A stretch of DNA of 64,000 nucleotides, from positions 21,416,001 through 21,480,000 of the forward strand of contig NC_092674.1 of the NCBI RefSeq assembly GCF_964355755.1, written 5' to 3'. Source of the DNA: Antedon mediterranea. Lineage: Eukaryota; Echinodermata; Crinoidea; Comatulida; Antedonidae. Positions 1 through 10,835 of this stretch are shown here, in pieces. Each line of letters starts with the position of its first letter. Positions within the stretch are counted from its first letter, which is position 1. Made by a program: the position numbers and the translations under genes. The notes beneath the pieces were generated by a model. It saw only the letters and a list, made by a program, of their open reading frames with translations. It had not been told where the DNA came from and ran no database searches.

Positions 1-116
1 ATAGTGAGAGAATCATACATACTCTCCAATACCAAATCTGGCTTTAATAACCTTTCTTATTATGTACATGCATACATGCGCAGGTGAAGGCAATCTAGTA
101 TTTTGTTCTCAATAGT
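1..116. other. Downstream flank of GTF2F2
   Basis: Short AT-rich sequence after the GTF2F2 stop codon, presumably its 3' UTR. No clear polyadenylation signal is evident and no other gene is seen. Confidence 0.4.
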
Positions 117-3100
117 TCATGTACTATCAGCCTTTTCATAATGTCTGTATTCGTGTTTAAGTTCCCACATATATTTGTGTGGTGCTTTCAGATTATAAAT
201 AGCAACTTCTTTCAGAATCTCCTTCAGATACGTCTGTGAAAAAAGAACATATTATTTATATATCAAATGAATTAAAATGCAGACAGAAATAATTTATATA
301 TCTACCAATATTTCGAGTGATCTCCATTCTCCAGCTAAAAGTGCTTTGCTTTTTTTTTTGGTATACAAAAAACATCCAGTGCATAGATTGCCATATTTAA
401 AAGTGTGGTTCCCACTAGAGACCAGGACATACACGCAACGCAGGCGAGTTGATCAATGACCAGCCACTCTTCAAATATGATTGGTCAAATCACTTACGTT
501 ACGTTACGTCCTTGAGTTGCAAATGAATACTAGATCTCATTAATTTACTGTTTATCAAATGCATTTCCACAATACACATCGGCACAATATATGTCATGTT
601 GGAAAACGCTTGGTATACCATTATTTAAATAGATGCAGATGCCTAAGATTGTTTAAATAGAGGTCTCTATGTTTGGATGTACAGTATTTAAAAAAAACTA
701 TAGCAGTGTTATTTAACGACAGTGTTATTTAATGGCAGCAATATTTTATGGCAGTTTTATGGTAGTGTTATTTGATGGTAGTATTATTTGATGATTGTGT
801 TATATGATGGTAGTGTTATTTGATGGTAGTGTTATTTGATGGTAGTATTATTTGAAGGCTGTGTTATTTGATGGTAGTGTTATTTAATGGTAGTGTTATT
901 TAAAGGGGGATTCTGGGTTTAAAATTGCTTTTAAATATCGTTTATTTATTAAATAAAAAATATTATAACAATATAGACATGTCAGAATGAAGAAGTAATA
1001 ACGAGAAATTAAAAAAATTAAATTTCATATACATTTTAGGGTAAATTCATAGAAAGTCTGTTTTTCAGCAGCTTAGGGAAGCTCATTAATATTCATGAGA
1101 TATTCACAAAATCACGTCATCAGTGGATTCCAACTCGCGACGTCAAGCTTGTACGTTGTGTTCTCTCTCCTCTGTCAAACGACGACCACCCGATCATTGT
1201 GAAATACATTTTTTGTAGATTTGCTAAGCTAGGCCTAAAGTGTAATAATAACAGTAGTAGCATATATTTATTTGACATTTAATGAAATACAAAATTTAGT
1301 ACACAGATTACGGAGTCATAAATTATACTATTTTTATACCTCGAAGTAATAGTACAGATCGTATATCGGCTTCACGTACTAGGCTAGGCCTAGCCTAAAT
1401 CATTTTATTCATGCCGGGGTGAGAGCCATTTCTGACTAGGGATTCCATGCCACGATGGCTACGTTAAAACATTGGGTTGGGGCCATCATTCATGGGCCTA
1501 GCTAGCCTATTACTAAACGATTGGCCCATAAATAACAAAACTCAGTGGATTCCAAACCCATCCTATCAACCAAACTCCTAAACAATCTAAACCTAAAACG
1601 TTCTACAAAAATATTGAGGCAAAACAAGATCCGATCGCCGTCCGCACGTATATGGTGTCACGATCGTCTAATAAGTAGGCCTAGTTTACTCTCCAAAAAA
1701 GCGCATACTGCATCAAGCAAGTAGACCGGTAGTAGGAAGGAGACCTAGCCTAGCCTAGCCGATCCGGCCCAGTTAAAAATTGAGCTAGCTAGTGTAGTAG
1801 ACCCTATGCGAATTGATACTACCAGGCCTTTTACTATAGGCTACACTTGTTAAAATTAGCAATACTGTACTTATGTTTACAAATATTCCAACTCTCTCAT
1901 TCGAGCTATATTATCTATACCATTCCGGTAGGTTGAGTCGACCTTCAATCAAATACTATACTGTACATCGTTCATGTTGTGATTATAGACGGGGTATACT
2001 CGACCCGACCAGTTTGGTATTGTATACTGTATCTGCTTATCACGTGACGATGCCAGGCATGGGCCGGGCAGAGAGAGCACGTGTATCGTCGTCTCGTTCT
2101 CCTCGCTCAGCAGGAATGTATACGTTACGCTTCATTGATTTTGAAGGCTTTCCCTAAGTCAGTGCAAAAATCGGCAAACGTAAAGTGCAAACTTATCTAA
2201 TTTTTCACTGTTTTGATGGATTTTCATAGAAAATTGACTTTATAAATGGGAAGACCGACTAAAATTACATCAGATAAGTATAATTTTACAAAAGTAATTG
2301 ATATGGTTAATGATAACGAGTCGTCGGAAGATTGACCATTTCACGAATTTCCTATTCTGTAACCACAGTGTGATTTTGCCGTAGCTGCACTTGTAATCTG
2401 GCCTCATTTCACAGCCTTCGTTCTGCTTCACTGGGCGCTTATATAAATTGAAACTTTTACCGTTCAAGAGACAAACAAATATATTTTACATTTTTAGTCG
2501 CGTGGAAGCGACTCTATAGTTCACTAAGTCGGTCGGTCGGTCTGTCTGTCTGTCTGTCGGTCCGGTATCACTATGCGTTTTATCGCTTTATGACCTTATC
2601 TTGATATCAGTTTAATCTAGCTAAGTAAATTTTTCACAGAATATTCCTTATGGCCAGGAATCGATGTGGTTATGTTTTCACGGTGCGCAATAAAAAATTA
2701 CGCGGTCTACGCACGATTTAACGAAATCACGTTTGTAATCATATCTTAACAACCATGAATCACAATTAAATAAAATTTGGTACTCATAAATTTCAGGGCA
2801 TAAATCATCATATGGCAATACAATTACGTGCGTAGCGCATGTAACGCATGCGTACGCGCGCTTAAAATTTTCAAAATTTATTTTCGATGAAATAAGAGTA
2901 CGTTTCAGGCAATTTTAAGCGTTTACAAAATTGCCATGAGTGCGCAGATTTTTGCGCGCGCACTGCGCGTTAAATGTTATTGCGCACACTTTTTGCCCGA
3001 TTTCTGTTTTCTTGAAATATTTTTCAACTCGAAATTACGTTATACGAGCACGTCAAATGTGACAGGCTACGCACGTGTAAATTAAAAAAATATAAATGTT

Positions 3101-6100
3101 TTTAAACATTTCAACATTTTTAAACATGTTCAGTAATTTCGGTCAGTATAGTTCACTATGTCGGTCGGTCCGTCTGTCTGTCGGTCTGTCTGTCTGTCTG
3201 TCGGTCCGGTATCACTATGCATTGTAGCACGCGACTTAATGGCTGTTGGCCTTGTTTACTATTCATTTTAAACCCGGAACCCCCCTTTAATGGTAGTGTT
3301 ATTTGATGGCATTGTTACTCAAAACCAGTGTTACTTGATGACAGTATTTAATGGTAGTATTATTTGATGTCAGTGTTATTTGATGGTAGTATTATTCGAT
3401 GACAGTGTTACTCAGTGGCAGTGTTATTTGATGGCAGCAATAAATCATGTCAGTTTGATGGCAGTGTTATTTGATGGTAGTATCATTTAATGGCACTGTT
3501 ACGTAATTGCAGTATTTTAAATTAAAAATAAAATAATAAATGTGATATACAGTACTTACAACAGGCTGATTAGTCAGCTTGACTAAATCTTTTAGTTGGT
3601 AATACTGATGTTTTTCAAATGCTTGATACAGTTTTTCTAAAACATAATCTTTATCAGCTCTGGATCTCTTTCCTTGTTCTTTTTTGCGAGCTTCATATTC
3701 TTTCTAAGAAAAAAAAAAAATGAATCTGTATTAGGAAAGTGGAGGTGTAGTGTAGTGGTTACCTTTCTTGCCCTCCAAACTCAAGGTCCAGGGTTCAATT
3801 CTGACCTACAGTAATACCAGGGTTGTAACTCCACTAAGCCTCAAGACTTTGTTAAAAATAGTTTATCCAGGGAGTTGTAAAATAATTTATTTTACAACTC
3901 CCTGGTTTATCCATCCTGTAATTGGCGAGTTACTCACTGTTGGATGCGTACGAAAAAAAAATTGTTCAAAAGAAAAAACAAACATCAGTCATGACATTAA
4001 CTTTAATAATAAAAGGTAGAGATGTTGTTGTTGTATATTTTCATGATTGAGGATGAATAAAGAATATTTGAATTTGAATTTGAGATGAGTCCCATGTTCA
4101 TTCTTAATAAAAAATAATGAGCTGTGAGGAGCTCATTGCACTAGCCTCAGCATAATATGGTAGGGTTGCCAGTCCTTTCCACGCCACATTTTCCTCCCTA
4201 GTATTTTTAACCAAGTACTTATTTACAGCTTAGTGGACAGGGAATTACAGTAGTACTTTGGAACAACCCTGTTCAGGGGATATCCCTACTAATGAGACAC
4301 TTGTTTGTGGAACGAATGAGAGAAATAATATGACTAACCACTGTTCAGGGGGCAACACTTATTAGGGGACAATGGTTTGGACCCTGAATGTGTCCCATAG
4401 GGGTTGTATTGCAGTTGTTGCAATTTACATTTTGATATATAGATTTCACCTTGTTAACTTACATTACTTGCATGGTCCGACACTGGTTTGTATCTATTCC
4501 CCACTCTAGTAACCTGAACCACTGTTCGACCAGGCTTAGAAGCATTTTGCATTTGTTGTCTAAAAGAAAAAGTACCAATTTAAGTTGTGATCTATCTGTT
4601 AACACCAATAAAAGTAGATAACATGTAATCTTGATAGAGGAGAGTAAACTTTACAACATCTGATCCACCATGTAGTGCCTCAAATTTTTTCACCTCAGCT
4701 CCAACCTAACCCAGCATCCAGGTAAATTACTGCCCATCTACCGTCTGACCCATCAGGTCTTTGCCATCCGTTTGACACCACTTATTAAGAAACCCTCATC
4801 AGACCCAGAAATATTGAAGAATTACCGTCCAATCTCCAATCTATCTTTCATCTCAAAATTACTTGAGAGATGTGTTGCCGCTCAGTTAACTAAACATCTT
4901 GTAACAAATGACCTGCACGGCAAGAGGCAATCAGCCTATCGTAAACACCATTCTACTCTGAAACTCTCTGATTCGTGTCGCTAATGATTTACTTTGCGCT
5001 GTTGATGTACACAGTGAAGCAGTACTAGTGTTACTTGACCTAACTGCAGCATTTGACACCATAAACCACAAAATACTACTGAAGAGACTATCAAATAAGT
5101 ATGGAGTCGATGGCACAGTTCTCAAGTGGTTTCAATCATACATGCTCAACCGCACTCAATCCGTTGCTAATAAAGAGTCAACACCGAATCCGTCTCCGTT
5201 ATTGGATGGTGTTCCACAGGGGTCTGTACTGGGCCCTCTGTGTTTCACGCTTTATATATCACCCTTAGAAGATATTGTTAGTTCTTATGATGGAGTTGAT
5301 CTGATGGTGTATGCGGATGATACACAACTGTATATGTTTAATCCTTTGCAAATAGATAGTGCTACTTCACAACTTGAATCTTGCATCTATGAAGTCAAGA
5401 AATGGATGGTACAGTATACAATGAATGTTTATGAGTGCAATGGTACAAATAATGGCACGAGATGAATGATGAAAGGTTATATCAACGAGGCAAAGCTGAA
5501 ATCTGCTAAAAAGCTCATTCACGCGTTTGTCAGCTCGCGTCTTGACTGTTGTAACAGTCTTTTATGTGGCTTACCGGACTATGAGATTGCAAAACTCCAG
5601 CTAGTTCAAAACACTGCTGCAAGGATGATCACTTTGACTAAAAAGCGGCACAGTATTACACCGGTGTTGAAAGAGCTTCACTGGCTGCCAGTGTGTAAGA
5701 CAGACAATAACGTTTAAAATCTCGCTGATCACTTACAAAGCGTTACATGGGCTTGCCCCTGATTATATTCGCGAGCTCATATCTGAATACATCCCGTCGC
5801 GCTCTTTAAGGTCTGGTGATCAATTTCTTCTAACATTACCAAAATCATCCACTGCTTATGGTAGAAGGTCTTTTGCAGCAATAGCACCTTCTTTATGGAA
5901 TAAACTTCCACACTTTGTGAAACTTACTCATTCAGTCAGTATTTTTAAATCACGACTGAAAGCCCATCTGTTCTCATCTGGTATTAACTAACTTATTCAT
6001 TCATTCATTCCTTCCCCGAAACCTTTACTCAGAAATACCGGGATGGTGTCCGGCAGGGGATAGTTTAACCCTAGTTAAGTTAGTGCATGCTTCATTTACT

Positions 6101-8707
6101 CTCTATTCTTAATTCTGGCCCCGAAACCTTGACTCAGAAATACCGGGATGGTGTCCGGCAGGGGATAGTTTAACCCTAGTTAAAGCCCCATTCCCTACGT
6201 TTTTTAGATCTAATTTAAGATCACAAACTATATTTAATGTAAAAATAATACTATATGGTCCTATTGCGATAACTTTTTTCGTCTTTAAACGGTTAAAAAT
6301 GTGAAAAATAAATCGATTCTAATAATTATAGCGGCTCGCTATAAATCCCAAAATGCATTGCGCGCGGATTGATATTTTTGTTTTTCACCTGTAATTCGCC
6401 CACTTTTCGAACGATCGTGAAGCCAAAACAAATGGAAGACTCCTAACTTTTCAGCGAAAATACCGGGTTTTCCCCAATTTGTATCAACGGAGTCTGGCAA
6501 AAATAGAAAGACAATTAATGCAGCAACTATACAACGTCAGGCTAGGTATATAGCTAGCGTACGATGTTCGTACGTTATCGATGTTTACCAGCTAGGCCTA
6601 CAAAACTAAGCCTAGCTAGGCTAGGCCTAAGACCGTCCACGAGAGGTCGATCGCCGCGAGCTACTTAGGTAGTGCATTGTTTCTCACTTTTTATCATAAT
6701 TTACCATAAAACGTATATTTAAGACAAGGAATGACATGGTTTAATGTTTTTAAAGTGATATATATGTATTATTTTCCAAAAAACGTCCAAAATTGCAGGG
6801 AAGGGGTCTTTAAGTTAGTGCATGCTTTATTTACTCTTTATTCTTAATTCTGGCCCCGAAACCTTGACTCAGAAATATCGGGATGGTGTCCGGCGGGGGA
6901 TAGTTCATTACCATTAGTTAGGGTCTAATGTAAAGCACCTAGAGGGGTCAGTGATTCATTAGGCGCTATATAAATATTGTTTATTATTATTATTATCCCA
7001 TGGCTTAATTTCTTACAATGGAAACATCTGCATATTTACTTTTTAAGTCGCATATAACCTTCTGTTACAACTGGTCTGCACTCTCCCTTTTGAACAACTT
7101 TTCCTTCTATTGCCACTTTCCCTATAAAAAGAGGTGCATGTTAAATAGAATCATTTCCTTTAAGTTTACAACTTTTAAAATATTGAATAGCATTGTTTGT
7201 CATCGATCAAAGATGTCTTCAGTTTCGTTAAAAAAGGCCTATTGCAAGATTGATACACTTTACATAGGTTCTTATTCCTACTGAAGATGACCAATTTAAG
7301 TCTCATCTAGTAAATGAAATTTGTATTTTATAGGTAGGATTTGCCTAAAATTAGCTAGGCATATTCACAATCAGGATATACTGTGTAAGAGTTTTTGTTG
7401 AAAAACCCTACAAAACACCCTCAAGGGTTTGTCACACCTTTTCCGTTCGGCCAATTGAACGCTCCACATGGCTATGCGCCAATCGATATGCGCATAGCCG
7501 GGTGAACATAAAACATTGACATTCGATTGGATTTGCCAGCGCTGGACCGGAACCGTGCCAGTACAGGTTTAAAAGACTCTTTACTCCGGGATTGTATTGT
7601 AGCAGCTCCTTCTTTAGCATACTCGTCAGTCATCACAACTAACTCACTCAATCTCCCTCAATCCGATCCACTGTATAATTTTGTATTAATTTATTTTTTT
7701 TATTATTACCACTTGAAGTTGCCTCTGAGAAAACATTCAGCATTTGTTGTCCTGTACTGGACAATTGAAAGTTATGGTCAACTGGGGCATCTAAATCCCC
7801 TGGACTTTTCTTCTTCTTGGCAAGATCAGCATCTAATGCAAATGATACTGCAGCTTTACCCATTTTCCTGATAAATAAATGAATATAAATAGTCATCATG
7901 TGAAAACGCACCTGTAGGTACTGTCTGTACTGTAGTGACAGTGTACTTAATACTACTTTGTACTAACTACAAATAAAGTTTCTTTATTACTTTCCAATTC
8001 GAAGTTTTCCAACAATTCCACTTTCTCCTACTTTTTCCCATTGTTCAGATAAATATTTTGGTACCTAAATTATAGTTAAAAAAAAAAATAGTGTTGCAAA
8101 TTACTGTGTTAGTGTTACAATTACTGTACTATTAAACCACGGAGTATGTAATTAATAATTTACTAATTGATACCTCCATGCTACAGGACAGGTACCTGAC
8201 CTAACTAATACTAAATAAATAGGATAGATAGTAGGGAGGCGAGCTCTCTAGATGTATATACTTATTTATAGGCCTAGAGTTCATTTAATTATTAATATTA
8301 ATTAAGAAGAGTTTTCATATCAGAAATGGTATGCGACTGAACAAAACAGAATATCAATAAGGCCTAGGTTAATTAAATACCAGTTTATTCAATTTACAAA
8401 ATAATATACAGTAGCCTACAATAATATTTCCTCTCTTCCTCTACCTATTTTAGGCCTCCTAGGCTAGTATTACGCTCTCCTTCTATTCATCCATGCCACG
8501 GACGGGTGCTGGTCTTCTCTCTTTAGAGTGACGGGGTAGATGGCTAGACGCCTAGCTTAGCTAGCTATGAGATTACTAGTCTACTTACTTAGGAGTCATT
8601 ACTCATACATATGCCTGCACTCTAGTAGTATATGAAACCACACACACCTTTACTAACCAAACCCCTCGTTCGGCTCCACTCAAGTCCAATTCACCCTCAG
8701 AATTCAT
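117..8707 (-). CDS. GTF2F2: General transcription factor IIF subunit 2 (TFIIF beta, RAP30)
   Basis: Seven exons on the minus strand join in frame: 8707-8648, 8064-7991, 7867-7710, 7121-7040, 4559-4472, 3703-3560, 233-117 (723 nt, 240 residues; human protein 249). The product follows human RAP30 end to end: N-terminal MNSEGELDLSGAERGVWLVK, then VPKYLSEQWEKVGESG of the RAP74-binding dimerisation region, ECRPVVTEGYMRLKK, the linker RYKPVSDH, and the C-terminal winged helix (ADKDYVLEKLYQAFEKHQYY, YLKEILKEVAIYN, KYMWELKHEYRHYEK). TFIIF escorts RNA polymerase II to the promoter and acts in the nucleus. The start is the ATG of the first exon, which matches the family N-terminus. All introns are GT-AG except the one after exon 5, which reads frame-correct only with a GC donor at 4471-4470. 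Identity is read directly from conserved blocks. Confidence 0.96.
402..537. repeat. Foldback MITE-like repeat
   Basis: The left end GTGTGGTTCCCACTAG is the inverse of a CTAGTGGGAACCAC end seen at 21966-21975, and the right half (TTGGTCAAATCACTTACG to ACTAG) is an imperfect inverse of the left half. A partial copy lies at 21918-21977 in the second segmental-duplication copy. It is intronic in GTF2F2. The family is not identified. Confidence 0.4.
707..903. repeat. Minisatellite, left part (about 17-bp unit)
   Basis: Degenerate tandem copies of a unit close to GATGGTAGTGTTATTT in the last intron of GTF2F2. The same array resumes at 3287 after an inserted element, so the two arms were one array. 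Confidence 0.8.
904..3286. mobile_element. DNA transposon-like element with TTAA target site, nested
   Basis: The ends are inverted repeats: AAAGGGGGATTCTGGGTTTA at the left, and the right end read inversely gives AAGGGGGGTTCCGGGTTT. TTAA flanks both sides (900-903 and 3287-3290), as expected of piggyBac or Kolobok insertions. It splits a minisatellite. The interior has no transposase that I can see but contains CpG-rich sequence, TAGGCCTA palindromes and a second nested element at 2496-3236. The superfamily is inferred only from TTAA and the terminal bases. Confidence 0.6.
2496..3236. mobile_element. AGTCGCG-ended repeat element, copy 1
   Basis: Starts AGTCGCGTGG and ends GCACGCGACT, a short perfect inverted terminus. 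Inside the left end are tandem GGTC/TGTC tetranucleotides (TCGGTCGGTCTGTCTG), then a conserved non-coding body rich in CpG (TGCGCGCGCACTGCGCG), then a second copy of the GGTC/TGTC block. A 701-bp relative lies at 23822-24522. No coding capacity is seen. Confidence 0.7.
3287..3500. repeat. Minisatellite, right part
   Basis: Continuation of the GATGGYAGTGTTATTT array that begins at 707. Units vary by substitution and by partial loss (GATGACAGTATTTAATGG and similar). Confidence 0.75.
3741..4085 (+). mobile_element. tRNA-derived SINE
   Basis: The head resembles a tRNA with an A-box-like GTGTAGTGGTTA at about 3747-3760 and a B-box GGTTCAATTC at 3792-3801. The tail ends in repeated TTTGAAT (4057-4083), as in LINE-mobilised SINEs; the LINE fragment at 12030 has a comparable tail on the other strand. 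A 39-bp inverted repeat sits in the body (3867-3905). It lies in a GTF2F2 intron. Confidence 0.6.
3867..3905. repeat. Near-perfect 39-bp palindrome
   Basis: Arms CCAGGGAGTTGTAAAATAA and its complement meet with about three unpaired bases at the centre. The flanking TTTATCC is repeated directly on both sides. Confidence 0.85.
4690..6996 (+). mobile_element. LINE (L2/CR1-like) remnant
   Basis: Reverse-transcriptase blocks appear in order but in different frames: NYRPISNLSFISKLLER (about 4830), LLDLTAAFDTINHKILLKRL (5031), GVPQGSVLGPLCF with YADDTQLY (5208-5330), then the thumb-side region (DYEIAKLQLVQNTAARMI, LHWLPV) and a C-terminal tail to about 5990. An in-frame stop near 4982 and frameshifts near 5465 and 5700 show that it is dead, and no endonuclease is visible, so it is 5' truncated. 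The 3' UTR consists of three tandem units starting CCGAAACCT and ends in GCGCTATATAAATATTG plus TTATTA repeats, typical of L2/CR1-type LINEs. It lies antisense in the fourth GTF2F2 intron. A TTAA MITE interrupts the UTR. Confidence 0.88.
6184..6809. mobile_element. TTAA-flanked MITE, copy 1
   Basis: Termini AGCCCCATTCCCTAC and, inverted, AGACCCCTTCCCTGC, flanked by TTAA at 6180-6183 and 6810-6813. The empty site CTAGTTAAGTTAGTGC is visible one tandem unit upstream (about 6073). A second copy is at 11293-11924 in opposite orientation. Both contain a conserved block CCCAAAATGCATTGCGCGCG and no ORF. Piggybac- or Kolobok-type by target site. Confidence 0.8.
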
Positions 8708-8970
8708 TGTTTTTGTACCTCTCTCTACCCCCCTTCTGCTTTGTGTGCGAAGTTAGCGAAAAATGTCTGCGGTTGTGTATGGAACGCCAAAAGGGAAAAA
8801 CATCGAGAAACGAGTACGCATGTACTGTAAACACTGTACCTTTATTTATTTCCAAATATTCTGAGAAAATTAAACAAAACAGATGAGCAAAAGGACAGGG
8901 GCACTGAAGTAAACTCATAACTACTAGGCCTACGAGTTAAGCCTTGATTTACTATCATAAATGTATGTTA
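8708..8970. promoter_or_regulatory. GTF2F2 upstream region
   Basis: Sequence immediately 5' of the GTF2F2 start codon on the minus strand, expected to hold its promoter and 5' UTR. No canonical TATA box is evident. The stretch GGAACGCCAAAAGGG (8780-8795) resembles GGAGCGCCAAAAGAG inside the foldback element at about 9519. Confidence 0.35.
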
Positions 8971-10056
8971 CGGGTGTCACGAAACCTAAGACCACGAAAG
9001 CTCAGACCCCCTAAGACCTAAGACCACGAAAGCTAAGACCCAACACCTAAGATTACAAATACTAAGATATACTACAGCTTAAAAACAATACTTGTTTATC
9101 CATACATAATTTTAAACACAGTGGGTTTCATTTATTACCATAAATATAATTTAATACTACCGCAAAACATAGATAAACTCACATTATTTTTGCCCGTTGA
9201 GTAAATGTATATTTTTTCTTACAACAAACAAACTTGACAGGTTGTTTGTTGGTATATATTTACTCCATTGTGTTGGTTCAGAGGATGTTTTTCTTACGCA
9301 CCTGCCTTTCTTGTATTTTGACTCCAAATTTGTTGACTAACTTTATCCTGAACACCACACTTTAAAATTAGGACTTATAAGTACTTTCAGAAGGAGAAAC
9401 ACATAATAACAAATAAATAAATCCTTTAAATTGATGATTTTACAGATGTGTTTCTTTGTATACTGTAATACTAATGTAACCCCTCGAGCTCCCCATGCTC
9501 AATGTTTTTGTTTCTATGGAGCGCCAAAAGAGCAACAATAATAGTACAAGTATAAAAACAGAAAGAAAACGAAACAAAAAAACTTATCATGATTTTTAAA
9601 TTAAAATTTATTTGCCAGTATTTATTTCTTCGTACTTGCATGATTATACTATTATCATTACAATTTTAATTTTACATTGTTCCATCCACACTGTAGATGG
9701 ACTCCACAGAGTTTTCAGCCCTCTATATAATTTTTGATCTTTTGACGTTCCATAGAAACAAAAACATTGAACATGGCCCATGGGGTAGGCCTACTGTACT
9801 GTAGGCTAGTCATTTTGTGTGCGAGAAAAACGTCTGTAAAATCATCAATTTAAAAATGTATTTGTTACTTTTTATGTGATTCTTTTTCATGAAAGTGCCA
9901 ATTCTAAGGTGTGGTATTCAGAATAAATGTTGGGAGTTAAAATACAAGGCAGGTGCGAAAGATAAATATTTTTAATCTTAGGTGTTGGGTCTTAGCTTTC
10001 GTGATCTTAGGTCTTAGGGGGTCTGAGCTTTCGTGGTCTTAGGTTTCGTGACACCC
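8971..10056. mobile_element. hAT-like foldback element (about 1.09 kb)
   Basis: The terminal inverted repeat is about 85 bp: it begins GGGTGTCACGAAACCTAAG and runs through repeated CTAAGACC motifs; the right end is its inverse. Nearly the whole element is an imperfect palindrome, including the CTCAATGTTTTTGTTTCTAT and ATAGAAACAAAAACATTGA blocks around a central AT-rich loop. The flanks carry TATGTTAC on both sides (about 8964-8971 and 10059-10066), fitting an 8-bp hAT-type duplication. There is no transposase. Confidence 0.7.
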
Positions 10057-10835
10057 TGTATGTTACTAGCAGAAGTTCAATTGGCAACAGATTGACAAAC
10101 AAGCCTACTGCAACAATGGAAGATATAGAGTACACAAATGATGAATAATAACATACAGTATTAAGGTTAAAACCAATCAATAAATTAACTACACTACAAA
10201 ATAGTACTTAATGCCTTTTTTTTTTATTCAACAATAAAATACGAACAAATCAAAAATGTACAATTCTTTAAAAATACTTTTGTATTTTATAGGCAATAGA
10301 AACAATTAATAAAGAAATATTGAATTACCACAACATATATAATACTGGGGCTGTGGCATGAAGAAAGTGTCCCCTTAAGTCCCATAGGGGTTGTTCATAA
10401 TATGTTATAATATATATTATACTTCCCCTTGTCAGTATCACATGATATTGTCCCCTTATAGAGGTTCCCTAAAAAGGTGTCACAAAGGAGAGGCTTCTAT
10501 CTAAAGTTAATTTAATACTTGATGGCCTTCTTTTACACCAAAAAATAATAATCTACAGTTAGCTCTAATTGTCAATTTTATTTTTTTTTATGGCATGCCT
10601 CCATCCAATGTACTGCACTGTATTCCAACAGCATATTGAAATTAAATGAATCAGTATATTTGATAGCACACAAATGCTGATAACTGTGCTGTTTATGTTC
10701 GAATCTGCACAGTGAAAAATGTCTGCAAAGAACAAGCCAACTCCAACTCCTCCCCTCCCCACCCACCACAATCCCCTCCTGTATCAACATTAACAGCAGT
10801 GTAGTAGTAAGCATGAAAATCCACGCCAAATTAGA
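10057..10835. other. Intergenic AT-rich sequence
   Basis: Between GTF2F2 and the 3' end of NCBP2. It holds AT-rich sequence and the likely 3' UTR of NCBP2 (immediately below 10836). Short ORFs here overlap the NCBP2 terminal exon in other frames and show no conserved protein. Confidence 0.4.

Noticed and set aside
4466-4470. GT donor four bases after the GTF2F2 exon-5 boundary
   Set aside because: Splicing there shifts the frame into an immediate stop; the GC donor keeps the conserved RAP30 sequence.
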